The notes beneath the pieces were generated by a model. It was not told the DNA's origin and searched no databases. It saw only the letters and a list, made by a program, of their open reading frames with translations. Both the position numbers and the translations under genes were made by a program. Of a stretch of 64,000 bases of DNA, positions 25,078 through 38,060 are shown in pieces. The stretch lies in contig NC_134365.1 of the NCBI RefSeq assembly GCF_035582795.1, positions 139,465,077 to 139,529,076 on the forward strand, in the 5' to 3' direction. This DNA is from Mycteria americana (Eukaryota > Chordata > Aves > Ciconiiformes > Ciconiidae). How positions within the stretch are numbered: position 1 is the first letter of the stretch; each line of letters opens with the position of its first letter.

Positions 25078-28000
25078 AAGTGCTGATTGCTTTTGAAGGC
25101 AATCAAGACGTGGATCTGCTAGATACCTGAGAGGAACCATCCCTTTCCTTTCTCAGACAGTTTCCTCCGACAACTATTAACCTGCCTGCAGTAGAAACTC
25201 ATAATTTTTCCAAATTCTAAGTAGATTTCACGTCAAATCATAACATAAAAATAATTCCTTCAAGGTGGAAAAACCTTGGTATTCCTATGTCCTGACTCCT
25301 CCCTACCTGTCAAAACATAATGGCAACAAAAGCGAAGCCATGACAAGCCTAACATGTACCAGAAGCAAAAGTCACCTTTTCCAGCAGCCTGAAAATTAGA
25401 GGTCTTCATTGTCACCACTTGAAATGATTCTTTGTCTAAAAGCATCCAGAGGAGTTTCTCTGCTTGAGAGAAATATTTTTGCCACTGTTTTACACTTCAT
25501 TAGGAATCTTTTACCCATTTCCAATAGTTCCCATCACCTATACAGCATGGAAGGGTCTCTGTGCTGAGGACTTAGAATTGGGCCATTAATTTAGATTTTC
25601 TAGTTATAGAATTAATGTTCTTCACATAAGTACTTTGTCTGTGACAGGTGCTTCAGAATTACTGAAATAATGAGCACCTCTTAACACTAAACTACAATAC
25701 TCCCAAGGCTACATTGGGGATTGGGGGAGAACTCCTTCATATTTATTTGTTCCCTACAGGCTTGCCCAGTTCAAAAAAAAAAAAAAAAAAAAATCAGATG
25801 CCTTCCGTCCAGCAAACCACAGGCCATTAGTAAGGGCAAAACAAACCTGCTGCTAAGGCTGGTCTGTTTTCTGTAGGTATAAAAATTCTGTATTTTACCC
25901 AGTGCTGGCAATCTACAGTAAGACTGTAAAGGGTGATAAAAGGATAAAGAGATAAAGGACTGATTTTCTTTCGCTAGACCTGAGTATAATTGCTTGTGTA
26001 CAACAAGATTTCACTTCCTGCCACCAGGTCTTACACAGTTCCATAACCTAGTTTTGTCATTTGTCCTGTTTTTAATGATCAGAACAAAAATAAACTATAC
26101 ATAGTTTTCTTCAGTGTAAGGTGACTTTATACTTTTCAGCCCTAGTATTCTTATTGTTTTGCTTAAACATTCCTTTAAAAGGGAGAACGTAACTTCTACT
26201 TGTAATTTAAGAGAAAACAAGTTGTTTGTTATTCTGTGAAGAACCCCCCTGAAAGCACCAGGTTGGAAATGGTCACAAGTGCAACTGAGTAATGGCACAG
26301 TCAGGCTTTAATTGCCTTGGGAAGATGGGGGCATTCTAACAGCCTCTCTGAAGATTTTGTATGTCTTCATATTTGCAACTATTCTTCACTTTCACAGTAT
26401 GTGTGTTTTTTCCTCCATTTTTATCATTTTCCCTTCAAACAGTAGCCTAGTGCTCTGTACTCTGATCTGGGTCTGATTACAGGTGCACGCATATTCCATT
26501 TCAGTAGCACTCTGTGAGCAAGACAGAGAAGCAAGGCAATATGCAATCTTTTTTCATTAAATAAATAAATTGCAACCTGATGTAATGCTTTGGTAATATC
26601 TCAGTTTTTCAGAGTTTCAGAGCTAAATTCTTGACTGCAAGGTCTATGGGACAAGGCTACCGTTTTCCCCTTATTTATAGTACAAAAGTCGTACTTTATG
26701 GACATGATATAAGACACAGCTATCATGACCTGAATTTCATGATTTTCTTCTGGAGTAACTCTGGAATTTCATGCAAAAAGTTTATATGGTCTAGATAAGC
26801 TCTTTAAATCACCCCTCCACCTAGAAAGAAAATCAAACGCAACAGTTCCACAAATGGACATGGACAGAACAGTTATCTCATTAGGGAGAGTGCGCTGTGT
26901 TGTCATGAGAAGGAAACGCGCCTGTTTCCTTTGAGTGTTTCAGCTGAGGCTGGTACACGCCTTGCCTTTCTACAGGAGGAACTGGTCCCAGCTTTTTGTA
27001 GATCCTGAAGGAGGAGTGGAAGATTGCTGCCACCACGCAGCTTTATAAGTCTGCTTGCTTTTCTTTAAGTTTTTTTTTTTTTTTCCTTGAAAAACAGAGT
27101 AATCCTTAGGGCACTGAAGAAGAGTTGTAGCTCCAAACAATATTACTTTATTTTTCCCAATATCCTTAAAAGCAGGGGAAGGTGATGCATCCCTTCCCTT
27201 CCTTCTCCCGCACAACCTGCTAACTCTGCCTCCAGTCACCAGACCACTCAGCAAAAGGGCGCTGGGCAAAGAGTACATAGAGGTGTTGCCACTTGTCCCA
27301 CCTCTATAGAGGTGAAGTACAGGGAGGCTAGGCATGAACTGTGAGATGTGGAAGAGGACCTACCAATAAGGGAGTGCAACTTCTATTTCTACCTTTTGCA
27401 AAAACATTCTAGTATTATTAAATGAACATTCATAAGGCCTTCAAAAGCCTCTGGAATACATAGGAACAAAATATTGCTTTTTGTGACTTTGCAGGCAGGC
27501 CTACGGCTCGTACCTGAAGTAGCCTCAGATTAAGATACGAAAAGGTCAATCCAATTTTATTGCTGCGAGTAGCTTAATTTAGTTTGTTGGGAACATGGAG
27601 AAGTTCATGTGGTTTTCCAGAGGCAGTTTCAGGCACTGTATTGTCTTACCTATTTTTTATTTTATGCAGATATTTAAATTTGATTTTTATGTATATAATT
27701 ATGCCACAGTCAGATTAGAATGGCCCAATTACTTTTTATCTTATTGTCATTCTATGATGTTCTGGCACTGTAGTTTGTGATAATGTAAAAGAAGCAGTAT
27801 TTAGGATTCAGATGATAAAACTCTGGATCATCTTTAAGAGGATCCTTTTAGGCCCATTTCAAACCTACTGGCTTGTTATTCTTCAAAGGTCATTTCAGAT
27901 TCAAGTAGTACTCAGTTCACATCATGCTTAACAAAAGAAGAGCAATATTAAAGTAATTCTGTTACCCATGAAACACAGTGCAGAGACTGAGGAAGGAATG

Positions 28001-29340
28001 AAAACAAGAAGGAAAGGAAAAAAGACTCTCTTAAAATATATGAACAGAAAAAAGGAACCAAAAATGGAAAGAGAAACACTGCTGAAACCTCCATTCCTAG
28101 GTTTGAAGAAAAAAAGAGCATCTCTAATTCTCAACAATGACTTGCAGATCACTTGCTTGGATCACAATATAGCAGAGAGCCCTACACGACTAAGCCCTTT
28201 AAACTTGCCTGTAGTATTTATCTTCTCCAGTCACAGGGATTCAGCAGGTCAAACACCTGTTTCTGAGAGCTTAAAGGGATCATTAAAAGCAAAATTAGTC
28301 AGCAAGCTTATTTATTGTAGCAAGTTAAAAATTAGCTACTTTGTGGCTCAAATTGCAAGATAAGCAGAAAAAAAGAATGCAAATTTTACCTATAACCCAT
28401 GATTTTTTTAATGGACGCAGTGAGACACAAACACAGAATGCCCAGTGCTCCTCTGTGGAACCCAGATCTCTCCTTGGAGGTAACAACATGCTGATAAAAG
28501 CCTAGCTTGATTCTCTCACAAGTTTCCACATGTTTATTAATTTCAGATCCAACAAATTGCAGCTGAGATCTGAAAACTAAATTAGGTTCTCTCTCCTCTG
28601 TAATACTGCTTCTGAAGCCCTCATCTGTGCCCTTATCTACACCCAAAATGTTTTCAGGTGACCCAAGCAGCTTTATGAACTCTGATAAAGTGAGAGAAGA
28701 AAACAAGTATTCGAGTGCTATTCATCTAGGGTATTTTGTCCAAGGGACGTATCCTATGGGACAGGAGGGGGGGAAATGACATGCAAACAGAACAAATGCA
28801 TTTTGTAAGTGAAGTTATTACATATGGATGGAGCTAATATAATGTCCCATCCACTATGCTAGAGATTGCTATTCAAGCATACAGTGTAAAATAAAACTGC
28901 TGTCACAGGAGCAATGGTGGGACACATATTGTGGTTATGCCCCAAATAGGTTCAAAATCATCAAAAACATGAGAAACAATGAGTCTGAATTTCACCTCAT
29001 GATGGCTCTGACCACTGGACTACAAAATATAAAGACAAGTCTGCTTTATTCCCAGTCAGTGGTGCTTGGTGTTTCTAAACCTGAACACTTTTCTTAGCAG
29101 AATTATTTAGAGAATTTGACCCTTATTCACAAATTGTTTTAAGATGGTGCGGACAATGAATTTACTACTTTTTGCAAATACTGAGTCCTATACATGCTGA
29201 TGGCATGCCTCTGCTCGTTTTTACTGTTAGAGCAAAGAAAGCATGTACCCTTCTTTGAATTTCAAAATCAGAATACAAACCTTCACACCCTCCCATCTCC
29301 ATAGAGAAATGTATCTCTTCTGATTCTTTCTATTCCTCCA
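25078..29340. other. Intergenic, nothing recognised
   Basis: AT-rich non-coding DNA with an A21 run at 25773-25793 and a T15 run at 27070-27084. No gene, RNA gene or identifiable transposon was seen. Confidence 0.6.
25773..25793 (+). repeat. A21 homopolymer
   Basis: Twenty-one consecutive A. No retrocopied coding sequence could be recognised immediately upstream, so this is called a homopolymer and not a poly(A) tail. Confidence 0.95.
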
Positions 29341-29360
29341 AGGAAAAAAGTATGAGGGGC

Positions 29361-29443
29361 GGGGGGGGGGGGGGGGGGGGAAGATGTTTTCTGTCTTGTT
29401 CTTTCTATGTTGTGGTTTGGGTTTTTTGTTTTTTTTTTTTTTT
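29361..29443 (+). repeat. G20 homopolymer followed by a T-rich stretch
   Basis: Twenty consecutive G at 29361-29380, preceded by ggggc, then a T15 run at 29429-29443 after about 50 bp. The G20 can form G-quadruplexes, and its exact length in this assembly may be unreliable. Confidence 0.95.
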
Positions 29444-32400
29444 AATGTAATTCTGGTCATAATTACACCAAAGGAAAAGACAAAAAGCCCCAGAATCTCA
29501 GGAAGGAGAGGATGTGTGGTTTCAAAGGTCAGAATTAAACAATTTTCACAAAATAATATTTTTAAGAGTGACATTTTAACAGCAGAAAAATTCAGCGTAA
29601 CGGAACTGAGAGTTCTAAAAGATGAAACAGTGAAGGACATGGATTTGCCCCTAAAGCTCCTTTCTTGGCCAGGTGTGGGGCCACCTACTGAATTGTCTGC
29701 ACTTCCCAGGCTCAGAGAGCAGTGCTGTCTCTCAGGGAATGCATGCTGAGATGGTTTTGCAGTGCAAATTCCTATCTGAGATGCCCTGCTGATGTATTAA
29801 ATGATCACCCACAGCTTTTATACCTGTACAGATTTTACAGTAGATTGAGAACTTTAATGAAAAAAGCATGAATCACACAAAACAATTTCGATCTAATTTC
29901 CTCTAGGTGTTAAAGGCAGTAATTCTTATTGACCTTTAATTTTTTAAAAATTTAGATTAACAGCATTAATAAAATGTTAGTCATTAATGTTTCCCCATAA
30001 TTCTACAGAGAATAACCAGCAATTCACCAATGCTACAGGCTTCTGTGATTTGGTCCAGTCTCACAGACTTAATGGATGTGATTAAATTATCTTATGCAGA
30101 GTAAACATTTGCCATGTTTCTCTTCTTGCCCCTGTCCCAACCTAAGCAAATAAACTGACTGCCAGCATCAGTCTCATGCTTCTCATGTGAAACCTATTGT
30201 GAACTTTCAAAGCCCAGTACTGTAAGAGAGAACCTGATGTACTTCTAAATAAATTCGCAGATTAATTTGCTTAATAGTTTTGAACAATTAAGGTTATGGC
30301 CCCAGTCATTTGTCTACAAAGTATTCTGTGGGAAATTAAATGCAACTAGAAGAAAATCATTCTTCCCTTTTTCTTTCCCATTGCTAAAAATGTCTCTCCA
30401 GAATAAAGTATTTTTCCCACATCCATTTTCACTACAGAAATAGTTTTTCTTTCTTGGAATTCGAAGAGAATCTTCAGGAAATAAAATGACATCACTTATA
30501 TGTTGTACTTTTGTAATAAAAGGTTGGCTTTCTAGAATGAGGAAATAATCCAGCACAACTGAATGTGGATTAGTTGCAGAACTATTTATTTAGCATTGCT
30601 TTCCTTCACATGCATCTCATCTGGCATTGCCAAATCCCTGATGAGACTTCAGTTTGGATGTGTATGCACCGACTGAAAATTTCTTTCGAAGGATTATTAA
30701 AAGCCTTTACCTATCAATCCTTAAAATCCTTAAATGCCTTCTCATTTGTTATGTTTAAATGAATTATTCAAGCTCATACAATCAGTCAGTGGCAAAATCA
30801 GGAATGGACACCAGCAGTATTGGAGGGTTTGGCTTCCTATCCTAGTATGTCAGATAACAAGCTCCTGCCATGTGCACACACTCGCTCTCTTCCCTTGTGT
30901 GCCACTGCACAGCTTTAAAATAATTAACATTTGACCTGGTTGGAGAAAGCTGGGCGGCAGGTTGTGAAAGAACCTGTTTCAGGACTACCTCTAGGTTATG
31001 AGAGATGCACTTTTAGAGTCTGGTATCTGCTCAGATCCAATTTTTACCCAGAATATTTTGAACAAAGTCCATTAACTGCTTCCATGTCAGATGGTGGTAA
31101 AAGAAACACTTTCACTGTTACAAAATATGAGCACTTCCTCAGAGTTCTCAAGCAAAAATGTTTACACTTTGTAACTTGGAATTTGTCACATAATTATTGC
31201 CGCACAATGCACTGCAGAATAATACATTTTTTCTAAACAGTTATTCAGTTGAAATTTGAATTTCAGATGAGTTTTTGAAAACCACATACCAGGATTCTCG
31301 GCAGCTTTTCAAACTTCAGATATGACACAGGACATTCATTGCTGGAGACATGCTTAAAAGCAGACAGAGATTAAAGGTGAAGTCCTGCACTTCTGTAATC
31401 AGTAGCAGAGTTTCCGAAGGGCCCGGGTCTGTGCTTTCTCCTTCGGTTGATGTTGTAAAATGCACGCCCTCCTTTCAATAACATTGGTGAGACGGCAGTA
31501 ACTTGCCTGCAGCTGCAGGTCAAAATTTTTCTTGTTGAGTGTTTCCAAAGGACAGTTTTTTCTTACTCCCAGATCAACCACCAGAAAGACCTCATGAGAG
31601 TAATGAGACACCTGGGGCCTGGTGCTAATGACCTGTCCTAAATCTCTTGCTTCTTACAATGACTTTCCGTACACGTTCTCTTACATTACGATATGAACAA
31701 ATTTGCTAAGATAGGCCTGTCCTGCCTAATTGGACTAGCAACCAGAGGATATGACAAGAGTAAGGTCTTCCTTTTTGCAGGATTATATGTTTGAGGGGGT
31801 TTTTTTCTTGTTAATTCAGTTCCCAGTTGGTGACCTTCAGCGGTTACGAAATACAGAGGGTAGCAATAGTAACCAGGACAATTGCCTTTGCTAGCCAGGC
31901 GGTTTCAACACTTTTGTATACAAACAGTCTCTAGACTGTTCTCATTCAGGGTGTCCCTCAAAATCATGGGTCAAGGGAGCTGATGCAAACTGTGACATTC
32001 TCCTAATTAGCAGGCATTAGGTGACTGTCTTGGTGACATCAGGGCTCCACAGTTTTTCTTGACTACCTGGGACTTTGCAAACAGAATTTAGGATGTTGTT
32101 CATGACCTACAAATGCATTTAGGGCCAGTTTTTTTGACCGTCCATGTCTCTCCTTTTGCAATACCAGTCAATATTAGCAAAGGTGTTCAGCTTCTACAAG
32201 TTAAAAAAGGAGATTTTTTTCTCTCTCTGGAATTCACTCTCAAATGCCATTTTTAAAATGGTTACTCCTTTTATTTTGAACTTTTAGGGCATACCCTGAA
32301 GATGATTCTCTGTGCTTTCATTTAAGTGGGAGTTAATTAAATACTTTGGTTCTGTGGTTTTTTTCTTTCCTTGGGGATGAGAATATACTACTGCTTTTAT

Positions 32401-35400
32401 CTCAGTTGGGTTCCCGATTTTCACACCTGTCAGAGAGCATAGATTGGGGCAGGCCACCCAAAGAATAGGGCTCTGAATAGGAGCCCCCAGGCCGGAGTGA
32501 ACGGAAATATTTTTCCAGTGTTAGATACATCTAAAGAACCGAACTAACCAGAGCAGCAAGGCTCCTCCACCTGAAAAGTCTGGACTTACACAAATGCTCT
32601 CCACCTAATTGAGATGATACAGCTGAAGAGGAACATTCAGGGAAAGCAAGTGTGGTAGAGCTGGGCTTGGTGGAGGCAAACAGTTGTGTTACGAAGCTGC
32701 TGACGCTCACACTAAATCAGGTTCGGTGAGCAAGATATTACCAAGGCTGGCAAGAAATGTTTCCATGAGCACGCTGGCCGTGAGTGGAGCAGGACAATAC
32801 TGGACTGTGTCACAGAGAGGGAAAGCTGTTGGTAGGTAATGGCTGGAAAGCCAAGAGTGCTTTTTTTGTCACAACTTTCACTAGTAAAGACCTCTCATGA
32901 GGTGTTTAGCACAGCTAATGACGGATGCTACTTCTGACTAAAATACTAAAGAATGGGCTGGAGAGCACTTAGTGATTTTCTACTGAAATGGGCCTTATGA
33001 AGTTATGCCAGGACATAAAAATAGGAGCTGAAATGCTGCTAGAAAAATGAGACCTGAAAGAGGTGAGGCACTGAAATCAGAGGATTACATTGAGTTCTTG
33101 AAGTCAGTAGAAATATTCAAGGGTTGCATCTAACTGTGTTTAAGTCTGCATAACTTCAGGACTTAACCTCAAACATAAGATGAACAGAGGAAGTAACACC
33201 TGTATAATGGCCTGTAACAACACAGAAAACTTTACACATGAATCCTGCTTTCTTGTTTCCTTTTGTTTGATTTTTATGCTTTCTCTCCTTTTAACGTCAT
33301 CCAGTAAAATTTCTGCTGTTAAATGTAGTATAAGATTTTTCCCTGTCTTCCTAGATCTGAAAATTCTCCAAAACCTGGGCTGCAGCCAAAGATTTCAAGA
33401 TGTGCCCATTCAAATAAAGCTGGGCTATAAAGCAAAGAAATTCCTGCAAATGAGAAGCAAACTTAGTGGTAGGACTCATCTCATCAACATTTACACGTTT
33501 ACAAACTAGACTTCTATAACTGCACTAGCCTCCCTGGCCCCCTGCACAGCTCCCATTTAGAGTCAGTGGAGAAAAAACCCAGCATTTCTGGGGCAAAAAT
33601 AATCTAGCTTCTTTTAGATATCGTCATTAGGATGAGAGGAATTCTGTTGCACAATTGTCCCTTGTTTTTCTGTTGCCTATAAAGTGAAGATGGAATGATT
33701 AGTATTTGTCTGATACATGCCATCCTGAGTGTTAATGCAAAAACATCATAGCTGGAGTTCTGTCTGAAAATAAACAGATGCAACAACCAACTCTCCTTGC
33801 CTTTCACTGTGCCAAAAGTGCATTTATTAATTTAGAATGAGGCTTTTTTGGTCCCGAAGTGGCAGTAGAATAAGTAACAAAATGAATAAGCAGAGTCAGT
33901 TCATCCCACATCTCCAAAGGTAAAGTCAGCTAAAATAATCTGTACCAAACTTTTGTATTTTACTGTGAGATTCAGAGGCTGATATTAAATATTTGCTTTC
34001 CACTTCATCTGCATTTAGGCTGATATGAAACAGATGCTAAAATCTGTTTCTGAACAGCTATGAGCTTTGAGAAAGTTCAGATCTGCCTGTCACTCTCATA
34101 ATTTGCATGCACAATATTATTTCTAGGATTTTCCTTAAGTGATTTCTGTGCTTTTTCTCTTGATTGTTCTAGCTCTTGGAAGAAAGATAAATACGCCCCA
34201 TAATGGTCTTCTGATTTGCTTGTTTAACCTGATAAGGGTCTACTATGATTAATTTGCCTTTCATACATTTGCTAATAAGGAGACATTAGCAATCAGAAGA
34301 TATTCCCATTAAGCATTTGAGTCACACTGGATAGAGATGTAGCGTTACGTTTCTCTAGCAGCATTGGCCTTGTTCAACAGATCTTAATGAAGGATTGCTT
34401 TTGATGCCATCTTTAATGAATACATGAACAAAAAGATTAAGTCTTTCAGTCAAGCTTATCTGAGACTCTGAAAATAATTGAAAAGCTTAAGGTGACAGAC
34501 TGAGGCAAGACTACTCTAATGTAACCAAGCCACTAAAAGTACCAGGTTGTCAATATCGCTATCAAATATTGATTGAGGGTTTGCATAGAAGAAACAGAAC
34601 TGAATATTTGTTTCAAAATTAATTAGGATATATTCCAGAATGATCAGTTGGTCTCCCTCACACTTTGTACATACTCAAGAGATCTCAGTAAAGCCACAAA
34701 ATACATGTAACAAGTGCAGATGCTGCTGCTTACACGATAACCTGTTCAAACTGGGGCAGCATCTACTTTTCCTGGGCAGCTTTAGACAATGTGGAATGAG
34801 AAAAAACAATTGAAAGTGGCACCGCAATTTAACTTTAGATTTTTCAGTCTTTTAAGAACATAATCTCTATCTTCTGATCTCCTGTCACCAGGGATGTTTT
34901 TTACATGACTAAAACCAAAATAATTTAAAAACATTACTTTTCTTAGTTTCTGTGTACTTTTTGTTAAAAGTCATGTCATGATTTAAGTATCAAACCTGAA
35001 AATATCAGAGATAAGATGTATTTGCCAGTTTGAGTGAATTGTCCTTCTATAATAAAAAGTCTTGACAAAACTAAATTTGCAATTTTTTCATCTATATTTC
35101 TTTGCCATGTACTGTGACTTAAAAAATTATTCTACTGACCTGATGCTTTTATCTTTTGAGGTCAGTGAGTGATATTGCAGCAATCCATTAGGGTGAGCTG
35201 CATATAGAGAAAATAATAACAGAGCTTAAATGGTTTCCCTTGCTGTGAACTGGGTAGGTCTAATCTAGCATGGCAGCAGTGAAACAAATATTTAGGTAAA
35301 GAATCAACTTTTCTTTTTACTTCCCATTGAAGTGGTTTTTCCTTCTCTTCCTCCCTCCCTTCTTTAGTCTAATGGACCTAATGGACCTATACAATTACTG

Positions 35401-37262
35401 AGACTGGAGAATAGCCCACCTTTGAAATCACGGTCTTGGAAAAACTTATTCACAACCATATGCACACACATGCACTTCGGAAATCCACGCAAATATCTAT
35501 TAATTTTTACAGTAAAGAGTATAAAATATTTCAAGTTGGGTACAAGACAATTTATTTCTTGCTGTTTTTTCTGTTGATCATTTTATACTTTGTATTATCT
35601 TTCATTCTTTGTTCCCATTTCGTTTCTTCTCTTGCTCTAAATAAAAGTGCAGAAAAGAGAAAAATGTCTGTACGCAAACATTTGATTTCACTTTGATTGC
35701 TGCTTTCACTCTGGAAGACTTGAGGTCATATTAAAAATATTTCTAAACAACTGCACTGTTTCTCCTTTTCCCCCCCAATTGAAATCTAAAGATAGTAGAC
35801 TGACTGTAATAAGAAGCTATCTAGCTTTGATATTACCTGATCTAGCAGACAAAAAGAAAACAAATTTTTCATTTAATGCTTCGACACATGCCTTGCTTAA
35901 ATGCATGACTGTAAAAGAGTTTTATTTTTCTTGCGTAGAATTGTCACACACAGTCTCTTCCCAGTTCCACTTGGTCAGGGATTTCATGTATAAGGGAACT
36001 AAAACTAAGAGTTTGGCTATGAAAATCAAATAAAAGACTCAATATTACTGTAAAATAACTTGATTTCTCCTGGTGAAATCAGAAACCTTTTAATGAGAAG
36101 AAAGAAAAAAAAAGTATTGCCTCTTTTCAAGGATACTTTTTTCTGAGAATCACCGTCATGCTTGCTGGTGACACTGCTGTAATACAGCAGAGATCTTGAA
36201 GTTCCCTAGACCCGTCAATCTGAACATATTGGCTGTCCCTGCCTCTACCCATCCCCTAGCCTTAGTTCACACCTTTTCATGAAAAAACGGCATGAGTTTT
36301 TATGTAATACTGGAATAATTTCTAGTCGCTTTCTTTCCCATCCTGCTTGGAAAATGGGCTGTTCTACTTGAACAGGTCACACAACTCAATGCTGCAAAGA
36401 GGTTCCAATGGCACTGAGTCCTCATCCTCAAGTCTGAACCTCTCATCCTACTTTTTAGTTTTGTCTGCTTTTCCCCACCTTCGAGCTTTGCTAATGTTTC
36501 ATCTTGAGAAAAGTCATCTTTGTATTCAATACTTCTGCTTTGCCAGGTCTGGCTCACTCACTGAGGCTCCTCGTCTGTGCTATTTTTAAGAATGAAAGGC
36601 AGCAACAGCTTTCTTTGCTAGTACGATGCTAGTCATCTTTTCCCACTTCCTCTGGGAACTCTCTCCTTGGGATTTCAGGTATCTTCTAATCTATGTCACC
36701 ATTCCTCCCCCGTCTCTGCTTGCTCAACTGGGCTTTGACACATTTCAGGCAAAGTCCAGTTCTTTGAGAACTGCTTAAACTCTGCACCTTTGTTTTCCCT
36801 TGAAATATTGAAATAGCTTGAAAGCTATTCATGTATGTCTGATGGGTTTTTGGTTTATGGGTTTCATTGTTCTGTTTCTTTGCCATTTGTGAAATAGAAA
36901 TGTCCCCGGCTTAAAAATGCTATCGATATTACTCTCATGACAACTTTCACCTACAGTTATGTGACTTTCTCATTTGACCTAGCACAGCTGTTTGGCACGC
37001 CTGTTGTTAAAGGCACACTGAATTTAAGATAATTGCAAGACATCTGCTCGGGGCTTCAGATGCCTGTCCCTTATAATAAAATCCTTCCTAAAGTCTGATG
37101 AGACATTCTGGAAGTTCAGCCCAGTCTTAATTTAAGACCCAGTCTTAAACAAAAACTTCCAAGATAAAATCTTCCAGATAAAACCTTCCAAGTCAAAACT
37201 GAAAAATTATACAAACAGTTAAAAAGAACACAGCTATGAACACTGGCTACAGATACTAACCA
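29444..37262. other. Intergenic, nothing firmly recognised
   Basis: AT-rich non-coding DNA. The only protein-like segment is a minus-strand open frame around 31399-31640, unrecognised and described among the findings. No repeat family was identified. Confidence 0.55.
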
Positions 37263-37269
37263 GGCTGTT

Positions 37270-38060
37270 AACTAAAAGTGCTCACATACTCTGTGAACTG
37301 TTCTACAAGGATACGTGAAAGTGCTGGGCTTTCGGGAACAGCAGCACCTCTGGGCCAAGAGCAGCAGATGCACTCGGTCTGTGTACTGGGGTCCTGTACA
37401 GAGGCAAAGCCCTGTGTCTGGGGAGGAAATACCCCAGGTACCAGTACAGGCCAGGGGACAACTGGCTGGAAGACAGCTTTGTAGAAAAGGGGGTGCTGGT
37501 AGGCAACAAGCTGAATGTGAACAGCATCCTGGGCTGCATTAGCAAGAGTGTGGCCAGCAAGCCAAGGCAAGTGTTTCCCTCCTCCTCTGCTCAGCACTTG
37601 TGAGACCCCTTCTGGGGTGCTGTGCAGAGCTTTGAACTCCCCGGTACGAGAAAGACACTGACACGCTGGAGCGCGTCCAGTGGAGAGCCACCAGGATGGT
37701 TAGAGGAACGGCACACATGACGGAAAGGGAGAGGGTGAGAGAACTGGGCTGGTTCAGCCCAAAGAAGAGAAGACTCAGAGGGATATTGTTGCTGTCTCCA
37801 GCCACCTCCTGGGAGGTTACAGAGATGGTGGAGCCAGACTCTTTTCAAAGGTGCACAAAGGTAGGACGAGAGGCAACGGATACAAGCTGGAATGTGGGGA
37901 ATTCTGATTAGAGACAGGAAAACCTACTTCACATTGGGGAGGTCCAACACTGAAACAGGTTGCCCAGAGAGGCTGTGAAATCCTGATCCTCGGAGATACT
38001 AAAAAATCAGCTGGTGCCAGAGCAACTTGACCTTCCAACCTGAGTGATGCTGCACCTCAG
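37270..38060 (+). mobile_element. CR1 LINE fragment (copy B)
   Basis: The left part ('tgtctggggaggaaatac', 'ggtaccagtaca', 'gacagctttgtagaaaag') matches the CR1 segment just downstream of the reverse-transcriptase domain. The middle, 37524-37975, is almost identical to copy A at 24486-24937 with no indels. The right part ('cctcggagatactaaaaaatc') is the usual CR1 3' region but has lost the terminal octamer repeats. Both ends are truncated. It is in the same orientation as copy A and 13,038 bp away. Confidence 0.85.

Noticed and set aside
25540..25793. A21 run as the poly(A) tail of a processed retrocopy
   Set aside because: No coding or known mRNA sequence precedes it and no target-site duplication was obvious.
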